Source of the DNA: Streptomyces pathocidini
GTDB taxonomy: Bacteria; Actinomycetota; Actinomycetes; Streptomycetales; Streptomycetaceae
NCBI RefSeq assembly: GCF_001418495.1
Contig: NZ_LIQY01000034.1
Location: 1-32,636 of the forward strand
Direction of reading: 5' to 3'
DNA: 32,636 nucleotides
Of the stretch, positions 7,622-15,887 are shown in pieces (the stretch's first letter is position 1; each line of letters begins with the position of its first letter). The notes beneath the pieces were generated by a model. The model was not told the origin of the DNA. It worked only from the letters and a program-made list of their open reading frames with translations, and ran no database searches. The position numbers and the translations under genes are program-made.

Positions 7622-10444
7622 TCAGCCCCGCCCCGGCTTGAACCCCTTCAGGTCGGCCAGGTCGTACGCGGTGTCGCCCAGTGTGAGGGTGCTGCCCGAG
7701 GTGGTGGCAGTGGGCGGGGTGCCCTTGCCCACCGCCAGGACGATCTTGAAGTCGGCCTCGGCGCCGTTCCGCGTCACCCTGAACGCGCCCTTGTCAGTGG
7801 AGAGTTGGGCCCCTTCGGGCGCCAGGATCCAGCCCTTGAGGTAGCTGTCGCCCTTCTTGAAGACGAAGGTCGCCGCCCCGCCCTCGGTCTCGCCGAAGGT
7901 GATCTCGGTGCCCGCCTCCGGGGCCAGCTGCCAGGCGTACGCGTGCGAGGTGCTGTCCGCGAACGCGTCGTGGATCGCGATGACCGAGTCCGCGCCGCCG
8001 ACCGGCCGCAGGTCGACCGCGACGTCCCGCTGCGCCTTGGCCAGCTGGTAGTTGGCGCTGCCGTCCAGGGACAGGAAACCGCCGCCCTGGCCGGCGTACA
8101 CCCGGGACTCCAGCGTCCGGCCCTTGCCGACAACCGGCTCGACCTTGCCGTCCACGAACGGCTTGGAGAACAGCTCTGTCTTGGAGGTTTCCTTCCCGGG
8201 CTGGCGGGCCCAGATGACGTCCTGGCCGATGAGGGACGTCGAGAAGGTTTCGGAACCATTCCAGCCGGAGTGGCGGTGGTTGCGGTTGGTCAGCCCGACC
8301 AGCACGTCGTCGGCGTCCTGGTAGCGGCTGCGGAACTGGTAGGCGCCGCCGTGGTCGTCCAGCAGCCCCTCCCGCACCGCGGCCGGACCCTCGTCCGGGT
8401 CCTGCGGGGTCTTCCCGAACGGGTAGAAGAGGAGCCCGGGGACCCCGCCCCCGCCGCCGACCGTCTTCTCGTACTGCCACAGGAACGCGGCCCGTTGGTC
8501 CTCGGGCACGTTCGTGAAGGCGAAGGCGGCCACGGCCGCGCTGCCGGTCGGGTAGCCGACACCCCACTGCAGCCGGGCCTTGTCGGGCTGGGCGGAGACG
8601 CAGTGCATCAGCAGGTTGGCGAGTTGCGGGCGCTGCCAGGACTTCTTCAGGGCGTCGAGGCCCGCGTCGATCCCGGCGAGGACACCGGGGGCGCCGATGA
8701 ACAGCTCGTAGTCGAGGTAGTCGTAGCCCTCCTGGTACCAGCCCGTGTCGGAGTAGGCGAGGTCGAAGTGGCGGGCACATTCGTCGGTCAGGGTCGCGAT
8801 CCGGCGCTCCTGGAGGTCGTAGTCACCGTCACTGCGCAGCGCGAGGCGCAGCGCCAGCTCGCCGCATTTGGTCACCGCGACCCAGTTGGACGACTTGTCC
8901 GGGTAGTCCATGTTGGGGTGCCAGGTCGTCTCCAGCATCGCGGCCGCGGTGCCCAGGGAGTCCCGCGCCTTCGCCCGCTGCTCCGCGGTCCAGGCCTGGT
9001 AGGCCCAGTCGTAGGCCATGGCCAGTGCGGGCGCCGCGTTCCCGGTGCTCAGCGGGTGGGTGAGGGGCATCCTCGGGCCTGCCGCCACCAACGCGTCGTA
9101 GGCGGTCTTCGCATAGGCCGGGTCGCCGCTGACCTGGTAGAGGAGCGCGGCGTCGCGCGCCCAGGCGGCCTCCGCCTCGCCAGGCGCGTAGTTGTACGCG
9201 GGCAGGCCCTTGGAAACCCGGGAGGCGAGCTGGTCGTACGTGGACTTGGGCGTGCCCGGCTGCTGGATCGCGGCGCGGATGTCGGCCAGCTTGTCGTCGT
9301 TCACCCACAGGCGCGGGTGCTGGAGGCCGGACAGCTTGGCGGTGGCGAGGGTGGTGCCGTCGCGGCCCTTGAGGGTGAAGCCGGTCGCGCCCTTGTCCTG
9401 GCCCGGCGCCAGCGTCGCGCCGAGGCTCTCTGCGCTGTACGTGCCGAGCTTGCGGTGGCCCGCGTAGAGCGTGACGGGGCCGCGGGTGCCGGCCTTCAGC
9501 CGCCAGGCCACGCGCGCGCTCCGGCCGACCTCGGTCGCCGAGAGCACGTTGGTGCCCTGGTTGTCCTCGAACCGCTCGGGGGTGGTGATCGTCTCTGGCT
9601 CGGTGACGCCGAGCCGGCTGCCGTCGGCGGCCAGCGCGACGATCTTGTAGCTGTAGCGCTGCCCGGGGCGCGCGGTGTTGTCCCCGGCGAACGCCACGGC
9701 GGGCACCGTACGCAGCAGGGTCTTCCGGTCCGGCTTGAAGCCGGGGTACGAGCCGCGGTGTATCTCGTAGTGCGCCGCCTGCGCCGGGTCGGCCAACTCG
9801 CCGAAGTCCCAGGACAGGTTGACCTCGCCGGTGGGCAGCGGGTTGGCGCCGACGAGGTTGCCCTCCAGCGGCTCCATGGAGACGTTGTCGATCAGCATGC
9901 GCCCGGTGGCGGCGCCGAGGCGGGGCCACAGCTTCTGCACGGCGGCGCCCTTGGGCGCGAACACGATCCGGCTGACCTTGTGCCAGCCGGTGGTGCCGGT
10001 GATGCGGCCGAAGATCGGGCCGGTGTATTCGGTGGAGAGGTAGCCGCCGTAACCGGTGAGGCCCTCGGCCTTCTGGTCGAAGGTGACCCGGTAGGCCTGC
10101 GGGCGCGCGGGGTCGGTGTTGGCGATCTCCTGGCCCAGGGTGACGTTGTCGTCGACGGAGCCGGTCTCCATCAGCAGCGCGCGGCTGCCGTCCGGGCCCG
10201 CCCCGTCGACCACCTGGACCTTGAAGCTGCCCCAGGCTTCGATGGTCTTCCAGCCGTCCGGCAGACCGTCCGCGCCCACCTGCTCGAAGTCGCCGTTCAC
10301 GACGAGCCCGGCGGCGTACGAGGGCGGTGCGGGCACGGCCACGGCGAGCGCCCCGGCGAGGGCCGCACCGGCGATGGCGACGCGGGTCAGACGGGAGGAG
10401 GCGAGGGGGCGGGACGGTCTGGACGCCCTGGACGGTCTGGACAT
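7622..10444 (-). CDS. Secreted heparinase II/III-type polysaccharide lyase
   Basis: This 940-residue exported enzyme starts at ATG 10444 behind GGAGGA. Order of parts: basic Sec signal peptide cleaved near residue 44 (SYAAG); a galactose-binding-like module of about 150 residues (LVVNGDFEQVG to DNVSMEPLEG), typical of CBMs; an Fn3-like module (VNLSWDFGELADPAQAAHYEIHRG); a linker beta domain; an (alpha/alpha) toroid with SSNWVAV (near 8890) and DTGWYQEGYDYLDY (near 8708-8750), the positions where alginate/heparinase-type lyases carry the active-site Asn and Tyr; and a C-terminal beta-sandwich of the heparinase II/III kind. The family cleaves uronate-containing polysaccharides by beta-elimination. 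Exact substrate (hyaluronan, chondroitin, heparan, alginate or other) cannot be read from sequence. It is the last gene of the leftward carbohydrate series. Confidence 0.85.
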   Translation of the reverse strand: MSRPSRASRPSRPLASSRLTRVAIAGAALAGALAVAVPAPPSYAAGLVVNGDFEQVGADGLPDGWKTIEAWGSFKVQVVDGAGPDGSRALLMETGSVDDNVTLGQEIANTDPARPQAYRVTFDQKAEGLTGYGGYLSTEYTGPIFGRITGTTGWHKVSRIVFAPKGAAVQKLWPRLGAATGRMLIDNVSMEPLEGNLVGANPLPTGEVNLSWDFGELADPAQAAHYEIHRGSYPGFKPDRKTLLRTVPAVAFAGDNTARPGQRYSYKIVALAADGSRLGVTEPETITTPERFEDNQGTNVLSATEVGRSARVAWRLKAGTRGPVTLYAGHRKLGTYSAESLGATLAPGQDKGATGFTLKGRDGTTLATAKLSGLQHPRLWVNDDKLADIRAAIQQPGTPKSTYDQLASRVSKGLPAYNYAPGEAEAAWARDAALLYQVSGDPAYAKTAYDALVAAGPRMPLTHPLSTGNAAPALAMAYDWAYQAWTAEQRAKARDSLGTAAAMLETTWHPNMDYPDKSSNWVAVTKCGELALRLALRSDGDYDLQERRIATLTDECARHFDLAYSDTGWYQEGYDYLDYELFIGAPGVLAGIDAGLDALKKSWQRPQLANLLMHCVSAQPDKARLQWGVGYPTGSAAVAAFAFTNVPEDQRAAFLWQYEKTVGGGGGVPGLLFYPFGKTPQDPDEGPAAVREGLLDDHGGAYQFRSRYQDADDVLVGLTNRNHRHSGWNGSETFSTSLIGQDVIWARQPGKETSKTELFSKPFVDGKVEPVVGKGRTLESRVYAGQGGGFLSLDGSANYQLAKAQRDVAVDLRPVGGADSVIAIHDAFADSTSHAYAWQLAPEAGTEITFGETEGGAATFVFKKGDSYLKGWILAPEGAQLSTDKGAFRVTRNGAEADFKIVLAVGKGTPPTATTSGSTLTLGDTAYDLADLKGFKPGRG

Positions 10445-10529
10445 GAATCCTCCGGTGCGGATGGTGCGTTGAGCACGGCTGGTGTGGTGCGGGGGGAGGG
10501 GGCGCGCGTGGGGTGGTGGTGCTGCCGGT

Positions 10530-10559
10530 GGGGCCGGCGGTACGAGAACCGCCGGCCCC
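10530..10559 (-). terminator. GC-rich hairpin upstream of the lyase gene
   Basis: A 12-bp perfect stem (GGGGCCGGCGGT at 10530-10541, complement at 10548-10559) with a 6-nt loop lies between the small frame at 10609-10698 and the lyase start. It may end or attenuate transcription coming from the transporter genes, so the lyase could have its own promoter in the remaining 85 bp. No T-tract is present. Confidence 0.5.
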
Positions 10560-10608
10560 GCGGGTCATGCGGATGCGGGTCAGACGTCCCCGCTGGTGGT
10601 GCCCATTT

Positions 10609-10698
10609 TCAGGTCGTCGCGTTGGCAGGAGTGGTGTTCAGGAGCGTGATGGCCGCCGCCACGGCTGCCGCGCGGAGGAGGTTCTTGGCCTTCTTCAC
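10609..10698 (-). CDS. Possible 29-residue peptide resembling a bare signal peptide
   Basis: GTG 10698 overlaps the TGA of the upstream gene (GTGA), the usual sign of translational coupling. The frame encodes a basic start (MKKAKNLLR), an Ala/Ile/Leu core and TTPANATT before TGA; 27 of 29 sense codons end in G or C. The sequence is exactly a Sec signal peptide with an ANA cleavage site and almost nothing after it. A different frame downstream reads DDLKMGTTSGDV then stop, so this may be the remnant of a frameshifted or deleted secreted protein. Alternatively it is a true short exported or membrane peptide. Confidence 0.4.
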   Translation of the reverse strand: MKKAKNLLRAAAVAAAITLLNTTPANATT

Positions 10699-11894
10699 TG
10701 GACGATCACCGCCCAACGGTTGTCACTGAGACCGGTCTTGATGTGCAGGAGCGCCGTGCTGGTGGACTGCGTGGCCGCGATGGTCATCGGCAGTTCGGTG
10801 CTGAAGCTCGCGCCGGGCGCGAGTGCGGGGACGTTCCAGTACTTCCAGCTGCCGGAGAACCCCGGGGTGTCGGCGAAGCTCTGCATCTGGGTCGCCGCCG
10901 TGGTCGAGCTGGTGTTGTTGGTGAGGGTGACCGGGACGGTCGTGGTCGTGCCGCGCTGGACTGTGCAGTTGCCGCTCGGGAGCGTGGCCGAGACCGTGAA
11001 CGGCCCGCTGTTGCTGGTGCCGGTGATGACGCCCATCTCGTAGGAGTTCTGCGAGACCCAGGCGCAGGCGTTGGCGGTCGTCGCTGTGGGCTCCCAGATG
11101 ACCACGCCGTCCGTCTTCGCCTTCAGCTCGCTGAAGATGTACGACCAGGTGTTGCCCGTGAGGTAGTCCCCGCCGGTACCGAGCTGCTTGGGGTTGATGT
11201 ACGGGTATATCGGCTGGTCAGCCATCGCGCGGTCGCGGGAGACGGCCAGGTTGAGCTCGTTGGACCAGCTGGTCTGCGTCTCGCCGGAGTCCCAGTACAT
11301 GCGTGGGGCGAAGCAGTCGAGGTTGTTCTTGTCGTTGCCGTCGGTGTCTTGGTGCAGCAGCTTCACGAGGTCGTGGTTCTGGTTGGACCAGCCCTCGTAG
11401 CCGTAGTTGCAGACCGGCGCCTGCGGGGCGGCGTTGTGCGCCCACTCGATCAGCTGGCGCCACAGGTTGTACGCGTTGGTGGCCGCTTGTCCGGTCGGGA
11501 CCTGGGTGAGTTCGATGTCCTCGAAGTCGAGCACGACCGGCGCGGTGGCGGCGCCACCGAACTGGTTCGCGCCCATGTATTCCTTGATCTTGGCCTCGTA
11601 CACGGCCTGCGTGGGTATCGGGCCGCCGTTGGCGGTGCAGCCCGAGGTGTTGCACTTGAAGGCGAACACGTCGTAGACGACGGTGGACTTGATCGCGCCG
11701 TACTGGGGCATGCCCGGCGGGTTGGCGCCGCGCTCGTTAGTGAAGACGGTGAAGCCGGCAGCCGCTTCGGCCGCGGCGGCCGAGGTGGGGGAGGAGGCGA
11801 TCGGCAGGACCGCGAGGCCGAGGGCGGCCGCGGCGGCTGCCAGCGGTCGCGCGTACCGGCTGCGCAGCATGGACAGGACATTGCGTCTTTGCAT
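10695..11894 (-). CDS. Secreted TIM-barrel glycosidase-like protein, hyaluronidase-like layout
   Basis: 399 residues, ATG 11894 behind AGGAGGA. The signal peptide ends in an Ala-rich stretch near residue 46. The central ~240 residues look like a (beta/alpha) barrel: FTVFTNERG; a Cys-rich loop (CNTSGC); VVLDFEDIE with acidic residues D123, E125, D126, E128 at the end of a beta strand; VCNYGYEGW; FAPRMYW; PIYPYI; and DGVVIWEP. The order of DxE, NYGY, PxxY, YPYI and GVVIW resembles GH56 hyaluronidases, but overall similarity is distant and I rate that only as a hypothesis. The last ~110 residues (GPFTVSATLPSGNCTVQRGT onward) form a beta-sandwich with TLTN repeats, probably a carbohydrate-binding or NEW3-like module. 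The gene lies between the sugar-binding lipoprotein and the lyase, supporting a role in extracellular polysaccharide breakdown. Confidence 0.65.
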   Translation of the reverse strand: MQRRNVLSMLRSRYARPLAAAAAALGLAVLPIASSPTSAAAAEAAAGFTVFTNERGANPPGMPQYGAIKSTVVYDVFAFKCNTSGCTANGGPIPTQAVYEAKIKEYMGANQFGGAATAPVVLDFEDIELTQVPTGQAATNAYNLWRQLIEWAHNAAPQAPVCNYGYEGWSNQNHDLVKLLHQDTDGNDKNNLDCFAPRMYWDSGETQTSWSNELNLAVSRDRAMADQPIYPYINPKQLGTGGDYLTGNTWSYIFSELKAKTDGVVIWEPTATTANACAWVSQNSYEMGVITGTSNSGPFTVSATLPSGNCTVQRGTTTTVPVTLTNNTSSTTAATQMQSFADTPGFSGSWKYWNVPALAPGASFSTELPMTIAATQSTSTALLHIKTGLSDNRWAVIVQ

Positions 11895-11945
11895 GGTGTC
11901 CTCCTGGGGGGAGAGTGCGGCCGCACCGTTGCGGTCGCATGCGCA

Positions 11946-11990
11946 CCGGAAGGGCCCGCCCTGACGGGAGGCTGGGGAAGGCCCTTCCGG
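11946..11990 (-). terminator. 11-bp-stem hairpin between lipoprotein and hydrolase genes
   Basis: CCGGAAGGGCC (11946-11956) pairs with its complement at 11980-11990 across a 23-nt loop. It follows the lipoprotein stop (12011) on the minus strand by about 20 bp. Such stems after a solute-binding-protein gene often stabilise its mRNA or partly end transcription, which would keep lipoprotein levels high relative to downstream genes. Function is inferred from position. Confidence 0.5.
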
Positions 11991-12010
11991 GATCTGGGGG
12001 AGCGAGGGCG

Positions 12011-13681
12011 TCAGGCCTTCTGCGCGGCCTCGTACTCCTTGGCGAACTCCTCGGCGGCCTTGTCGCCGCCCTTGGCCTTCCACTGCTTGACCATGGAGGC
12101 CCAGTCGGAGAGCGTCTTGCGGCCCTGGACGATCGCCTTGATCTCGTCCTCCTTGAAGAGGTTGAGCTCGTTGAACTTGGCGTTCCAGGTCGTCGACGTC
12201 AGACCGACGGTCGGGTCCGAGAGGCCCACCTCGACGATCTCCGTCTGGAAGGCGTGGCGGCGCTTGACCGCCTCGGCGGCGCCGGGCACGGCGGAGGGAA
12301 GGAACAGCACCTGCTGCCCGCAGGCCATGAAGCCGACGCCCAGGGTGTCCTTGTTGTCACCGTTGAGGGCGAAGTCGTTCTGGACCGGGCTGCCGTCCTC
12401 GCCCCGCTCGAAGTGGGTACCCTCCACGCCGTAGGTGATGAGCTCGTACTCCTTGGTGCCGAACGGCGCGGCCAGGTAGTCCAGGACCCGCAGCAGCAGC
12501 TTGATGCGGTCCTTCGGCGCCTTCTTCAGCACCGTGAAGTAGTCGGCGCCGGGGGAGAACCAGTGGCCCGGCCGGGCGCCGTTGGCGGGCTTGAACGGGC
12601 GGACGACATCGAGGGTGAAGCCGTCCTTGATGGCCGTGGCGTCGCCGGCGAAGCCGATCGAGGGGCCCGAGATGGTCGCGGCCTGGCCGCTGCGGAAACC
12701 GGAGGCCGAGTCGTAGTCGGGATTCTTGGGGAAGACGCCGGCCTTGTACCACGCGGCCAGCTGCTCGACACCGGCCTTGAACTCGTCCGTGCCCAGCTGG
12801 GTCTCGAACTTGCCGTTCTTGACCGAGAAGGCGTGGGGCGCGCCGAACATCGGCACGATCGAGTTGAAGCAGTACGCGCCGGCGTTGCCGCCGCCCATGG
12901 CGACCTTCTTGCCCCCGCTCAGCTCCTTGAGGCCCGCGGTGTAGTCCTCGACGGTCAGCTTGCCGATCTCGGGCACCCAGATGCCGGCGCTCTTCATCAG
13001 CTCCACATTGGCGCTGACGACATGGCCGACCCGGGGGCGCTCGACCGGGCACTTGAAGAGCCTTCCGTCGATCCGGCCGCCCGCCTTCCACGCGTACGTG
13101 GGGATGGCGGCCAGGTTCGGGAACTCCTTGATGGCGTCCCCGGACAGGAAGTCCGTGAGGTCCTGGCACTTGGCGGCGATCAGCTCGGTGGAGTTCGGCA
13201 GGTTGGAGGAGACCGCGATGATGTCGGGCAGTTCCCCGCCCGCCACCAGCGCCGCGAACTTCTGCGCGGCCTCCATGCCGGGTACGACGGTCAGTTCGAG
13301 GTCGACGCCCAGCTCCTTGTTGAGCGCCTGCCACAGCTTGTGCTTGGCCTTCGACTTCGGCGGGGCGCCCCAGGTGATGGTCCACACCTTGACCTTGGAG
13401 CCGTCACCCGGCTTCTCCGCGACGGACTGCTTCAGGTCCTTCGGGTAGGAGGTGAAACCCGGCTGGACGCCCTTCTCGGTCGGGGCCAGCTCCGGCTTCG
13501 GCGCGTCGGGGTGCGGTATGTACGACGGCCAGGGGGCCAGGTCCTTGCCCGCGTTGCCCAGGGCCTTGCCGCTGCCGCCGCCGGAGGAGGAACAGGCGGT
13601 CAGGGAGGCCCCGGTGGCGGCCAGAACGGTCCCGATGCCGAGGGCTTGCAGGACGGATCTGCGGGAGATGGCGGAACTCAT
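12011..13681 (-). CDS. ABC sugar-transport lipoprotein (LplA-like substrate-binding protein)
   Basis: 556 residues; ATG 13681. The N-terminus has a twin-arginine motif (SRRSVLQAL, R7-R8) and a lipobox LTAC with the lipidated Cys at position 30, so it should be exported and tethered to the outer face of the membrane. A Ser/Gly linker leads into a two-lobed binding protein (VKVWTITWGAPPKSKAKHKLW, VVPGMEAAQKFAALVAGGELPDIIAVSS). The large size, compared with about 430 for many sugar-binding proteins, fits the LplA/YtcQ subgroup that takes up complex oligosaccharides. It follows its two permease genes by 78 bp. The pair of permeases and this protein lack a local ATPase. Confidence 0.9.
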   Translation of the reverse strand: MSSAISRRSVLQALGIGTVLAATGASLTACSSSGGGSGKALGNAGKDLAPWPSYIPHPDAPKPELAPTEKGVQPGFTSYPKDLKQSVAEKPGDGSKVKVWTITWGAPPKSKAKHKLWQALNKELGVDLELTVVPGMEAAQKFAALVAGGELPDIIAVSSNLPNSTELIAAKCQDLTDFLSGDAIKEFPNLAAIPTYAWKAGGRIDGRLFKCPVERPRVGHVVSANVELMKSAGIWVPEIGKLTVEDYTAGLKELSGGKKVAMGGGNAGAYCFNSIVPMFGAPHAFSVKNGKFETQLGTDEFKAGVEQLAAWYKAGVFPKNPDYDSASGFRSGQAATISGPSIGFAGDATAIKDGFTLDVVRPFKPANGARPGHWFSPGADYFTVLKKAPKDRIKLLLRVLDYLAAPFGTKEYELITYGVEGTHFERGEDGSPVQNDFALNGDNKDTLGVGFMACGQQVLFLPSAVPGAAEAVKRRHAFQTEIVEVGLSDPTVGLTSTTWNAKFNELNLFKEDEIKAIVQGRKTLSDWASMVKQWKAKGGDKAAEEFAKEYEAAQKA

Positions 13682-13759
13682 GGGAATGCGACTCCTGTCG
13701 GCGAAGAAGCGATAGAGCGAAGAGGGGAAGAGTGAGGCGGCGCGCGGGACGGTCCCGGG

Positions 13760-14677
13760 CTAGCTCTTGATGGCGCCGGTGAGCACGCCCTTGGTGAAGT
13801 AGCGCTGGATGAAGGGGTAGACGAGCAGGATCGGCACGGTCGCCAGGACGACGACGGCCATGTTGACCGTCTGCGGGGCGTAGTGGACCTGCTCCGCGGC
13901 GGCGCCCTGGACGTCGATGAGCTTGTTGTTGTTGAGCCCGGTGACGTAGGTGCGCATCAGCGTCTGCAGCGGCCACTTGGAGGAGTCGTCCAGGTACAGC
14001 AGCGCGCGGAAGAAGTCGTTCCAGTACCCGACCGCGTAGAACAGGCCGACCACCGCGATGACCGCCTTGGACAGCGGGAGCACGATCGTCCACAGGATGC
14101 GCAGCTCGCCCGCGCCGTCCAGCTTGGCCGACTCGAAGAGCTCGCCCGGGATGCCCTGGAAGAAGCCCCGCATCACCACGAGGTTGAACGCGTTGACCAG
14201 CACCGGCAGGAACAGGGCCCAGTAGGTGTTGCGCAGGCCGAGGCTGTTGACCACCAGGAAGCTGGGGATCATGCCGGCCGGGAAGAGGAAGGTGAAGAGG
14301 ATCATCACCATGACCGGCCTGCCGCCGACCACACCGGGCCGGGCCAGCGCGTACGCCAGCATGACCGTGCTTGCCAGGCTGAACAGTGTGCCCGCGAGCG
14401 TGATCCCGATGGACACCATCAGCGAGTCGGTGACCTGCCCCTGGTCGAAGATCCGCTCGTACGCGGTGAACGTCCACTCCTTCGGCCACACCGCGTAGCC
14501 GCCGTTCTCGATGACCTGCTGGTCCGGCGCGAAGCTCGTGGCGATGACGACCCAGAAGGGGACCACCACGGCGACGACCGTGACGATCAGGGCCAGGCCC
14601 TTGGCCGCCTGCGTGGGGAGCTTGGGCTTCTCCTTCCACGCGGGCCGTTCGCTGCGCGTGAGTGCGGTGATGCTCAC
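13760..14677 (-). CDS. ABC sugar permease, second subunit (LplC/YtcP type, MalG-like)
   Basis: 305 residues. I chose GTG 14677 (VSITALTRSERPAW) because it overlaps the preceding permease stop as GTGA, a coupled arrangement. Six membrane helices begin at about residue 28 (LALIVTVVAVVVPFWVVIATSF). The cytoplasmic EAA-type loop that contacts the ATPase reads LFESAKLDGAGELRILWTIV followed by LPLSKAVI. The ending YFTKGVLTGAIKS is typical of this subfamily. It forms the membrane channel with the gene immediately upstream and receives substrate from the downstream lipoprotein. Confidence 0.92.
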   Translation of the reverse strand: MSITALTRSERPAWKEKPKLPTQAAKGLALIVTVVAVVVPFWVVIATSFAPDQQVIENGGYAVWPKEWTFTAYERIFDQGQVTDSLMVSIGITLAGTLFSLASTVMLAYALARPGVVGGRPVMVMILFTFLFPAGMIPSFLVVNSLGLRNTYWALFLPVLVNAFNLVVMRGFFQGIPGELFESAKLDGAGELRILWTIVLPLSKAVIAVVGLFYAVGYWNDFFRALLYLDDSSKWPLQTLMRTYVTGLNNNKLIDVQGAAAEQVHYAPQTVNMAVVVLATVPILLVYPFIQRYFTKGVLTGAIKS

Positions 14678-15669
14678 CGGTACACCCCCTGCTCGCCCAT
14701 CCGGTGGGCGATCTTGTTCGTGGAGAAGACGAGCATGGCGCCGATCACGCCCTTGAACAGTGCGGCGGCCGCCGCAATGCCCCAGTTCTGGTCCCTGATG
14801 CCGTGGTGGTAGACGTAGGTGTCGATCACCTCGGCCACGTCCGGGCCGAACATGTCGCGCTGGAGCAGGATTTGCTCGAAGCCGACCGAGAGGATGTCGC
14901 CGAGGCGCAGGATCAGCAGGAGGATGATCACGGCCCGCAGCGACGGCAGGGTCACGTGCCAGAAGCGGCGCCAGGGGCCCGCCCCGTCGAGCGCGGCCGC
15001 CTCGTACAGGCCCTCGTCCACGTTGTGCAGCGCGGCGAGGAAGATGATCGTGCCCCAGCCGCACTCCTTCCAGATCAGTTCGACCACCATCAGCGGGCGG
15101 AACGCGTCCGGGTTGCCGAAGATGTCGAGCAGATGGCCGTCGGAGCCGCCCAGCAGCCCGTTGACCGCGCCGTCGGCACCCAGCACCTGCTGGAACAGGG
15201 CCACCACGATCACCCATGAGATGAAGTGCGGCAGATACACCACGCTCTGTACGAACTTCCGCAGCCTGCCCTGCATGAGGCTGTGCAGCAGCAGCGCCAG
15301 GGCGAGCGGCACCGGGAAGTAGAAGACCAGCTGGAGGAGGGAGAGGACCACCGTGTTGAGGGCGGCCTGCCAGAACGCCGGCTCGCTGAACAGCGCCTGG
15401 AAGTTGGCGAATCCGACCCACTCGCTCTCCCACACGCCGACGAACGGCATGTAGTTCTTGAACGCGATGGCGTTGCCGAAGAGCGCCAGGTACTGGAAGA
15501 CCAGGAAGTACAGGACCCCTGGCGCCATGAGCAGCAGGAGGGTCCGGTCCCTGCGTATTCGGGCCCACCGACCGCCTTTGGGGGGCGCCGAGTTCGTACG
15601 TCGGGGTGGGGGCGCCGTCCGGCTCCGCGTACTGCGGGGCGCCGGTGGATCGTCCACGGACACGGCCAT
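14674..15669 (-). CDS. ABC sugar permease, first subunit (LplB type, UgpA-like)
   Basis: 331 residues from ATG 15669, preceded by GAAGGGAAG. A Pro/Arg-rich cytoplasmic head of about 45 residues precedes six helices starting LLLLMAPGVLYFLVFQYLALF. The EAA loop is present as LYEAAALDGAGPWRRFWHVT followed by LPSLRAVI. The motif FKNYMPFVGVWESEWVGFANF near the first periplasmic loop is characteristic of LplB-like permeases for complex oligosaccharides. It is the first gene of the leftward transport series; its stop overlaps the next start by 4 nt. Confidence 0.92.
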   Translation of the reverse strand: MAVSVDDPPAPRSTRSRTAPPPRRTNSAPPKGGRWARIRRDRTLLLLMAPGVLYFLVFQYLALFGNAIAFKNYMPFVGVWESEWVGFANFQALFSEPAFWQAALNTVVLSLLQLVFYFPVPLALALLLHSLMQGRLRKFVQSVVYLPHFISWVIVVALFQQVLGADGAVNGLLGGSDGHLLDIFGNPDAFRPLMVVELIWKECGWGTIIFLAALHNVDEGLYEAAALDGAGPWRRFWHVTLPSLRAVIILLLILRLGDILSVGFEQILLQRDMFGPDVAEVIDTYVYHHGIRDQNWGIAAAAALFKGVIGAMLVFSTNKIAHRMGEQGVYR

Positions 15670-15819
15670 GGTGCTTCCCTTCGCTGCGCTCGGCCGCCGC
15701 TCCGGCCGCGTCCGGGCCATGCTCGGGCATGGCGAACACGGCCGGGTGGCCGTTCTGTTGCGGTGTGGGGGTGCCGTCGTACGCGACCATGGACGGGTCG
15801 TGTCGTGTCGGTCGAGCGA

Positions 15820-15870
15820 AGTTTTGAGCAGCGAGCGGAAGAGCGTCAAGACTTTCGCATAAGACTTTGC
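15820..15870 (-). promoter_or_regulatory. Candidate promoter and operator of the transporter genes
   Basis: On the minus strand TTGACG (15849-15844) is followed after 18 nt by AAAACT (15825-15820), a plausible -35/-10 pair about 150 bp ahead of the first permease start. Just upstream of the -35 are two direct repeats, GCAAAGTCTT and GCGAAAGTCTT, 12 bp apart, in an unusually AT-rich island. They are good candidates for binding by the adjacent DeoR/LacI-type regulator. Confidence 0.45.
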
Positions 15871-15887
15871 TTTTTTGGTCTAAGTGA

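Noticed and set aside
7586..10729. A 1047-codon open frame on the plus strand across the lyase gene
   Set aside because: It is antisense to a gene with signal peptide and clear domains; its product is Val/Gly/Arg/Asp-rich without motifs, a normal side effect of GC-biased codons. The same holds for long antisense frames at 4046-6157, 11915-13735, 15888-18410 (upstream part), 18766-21351 and 30390-32030.
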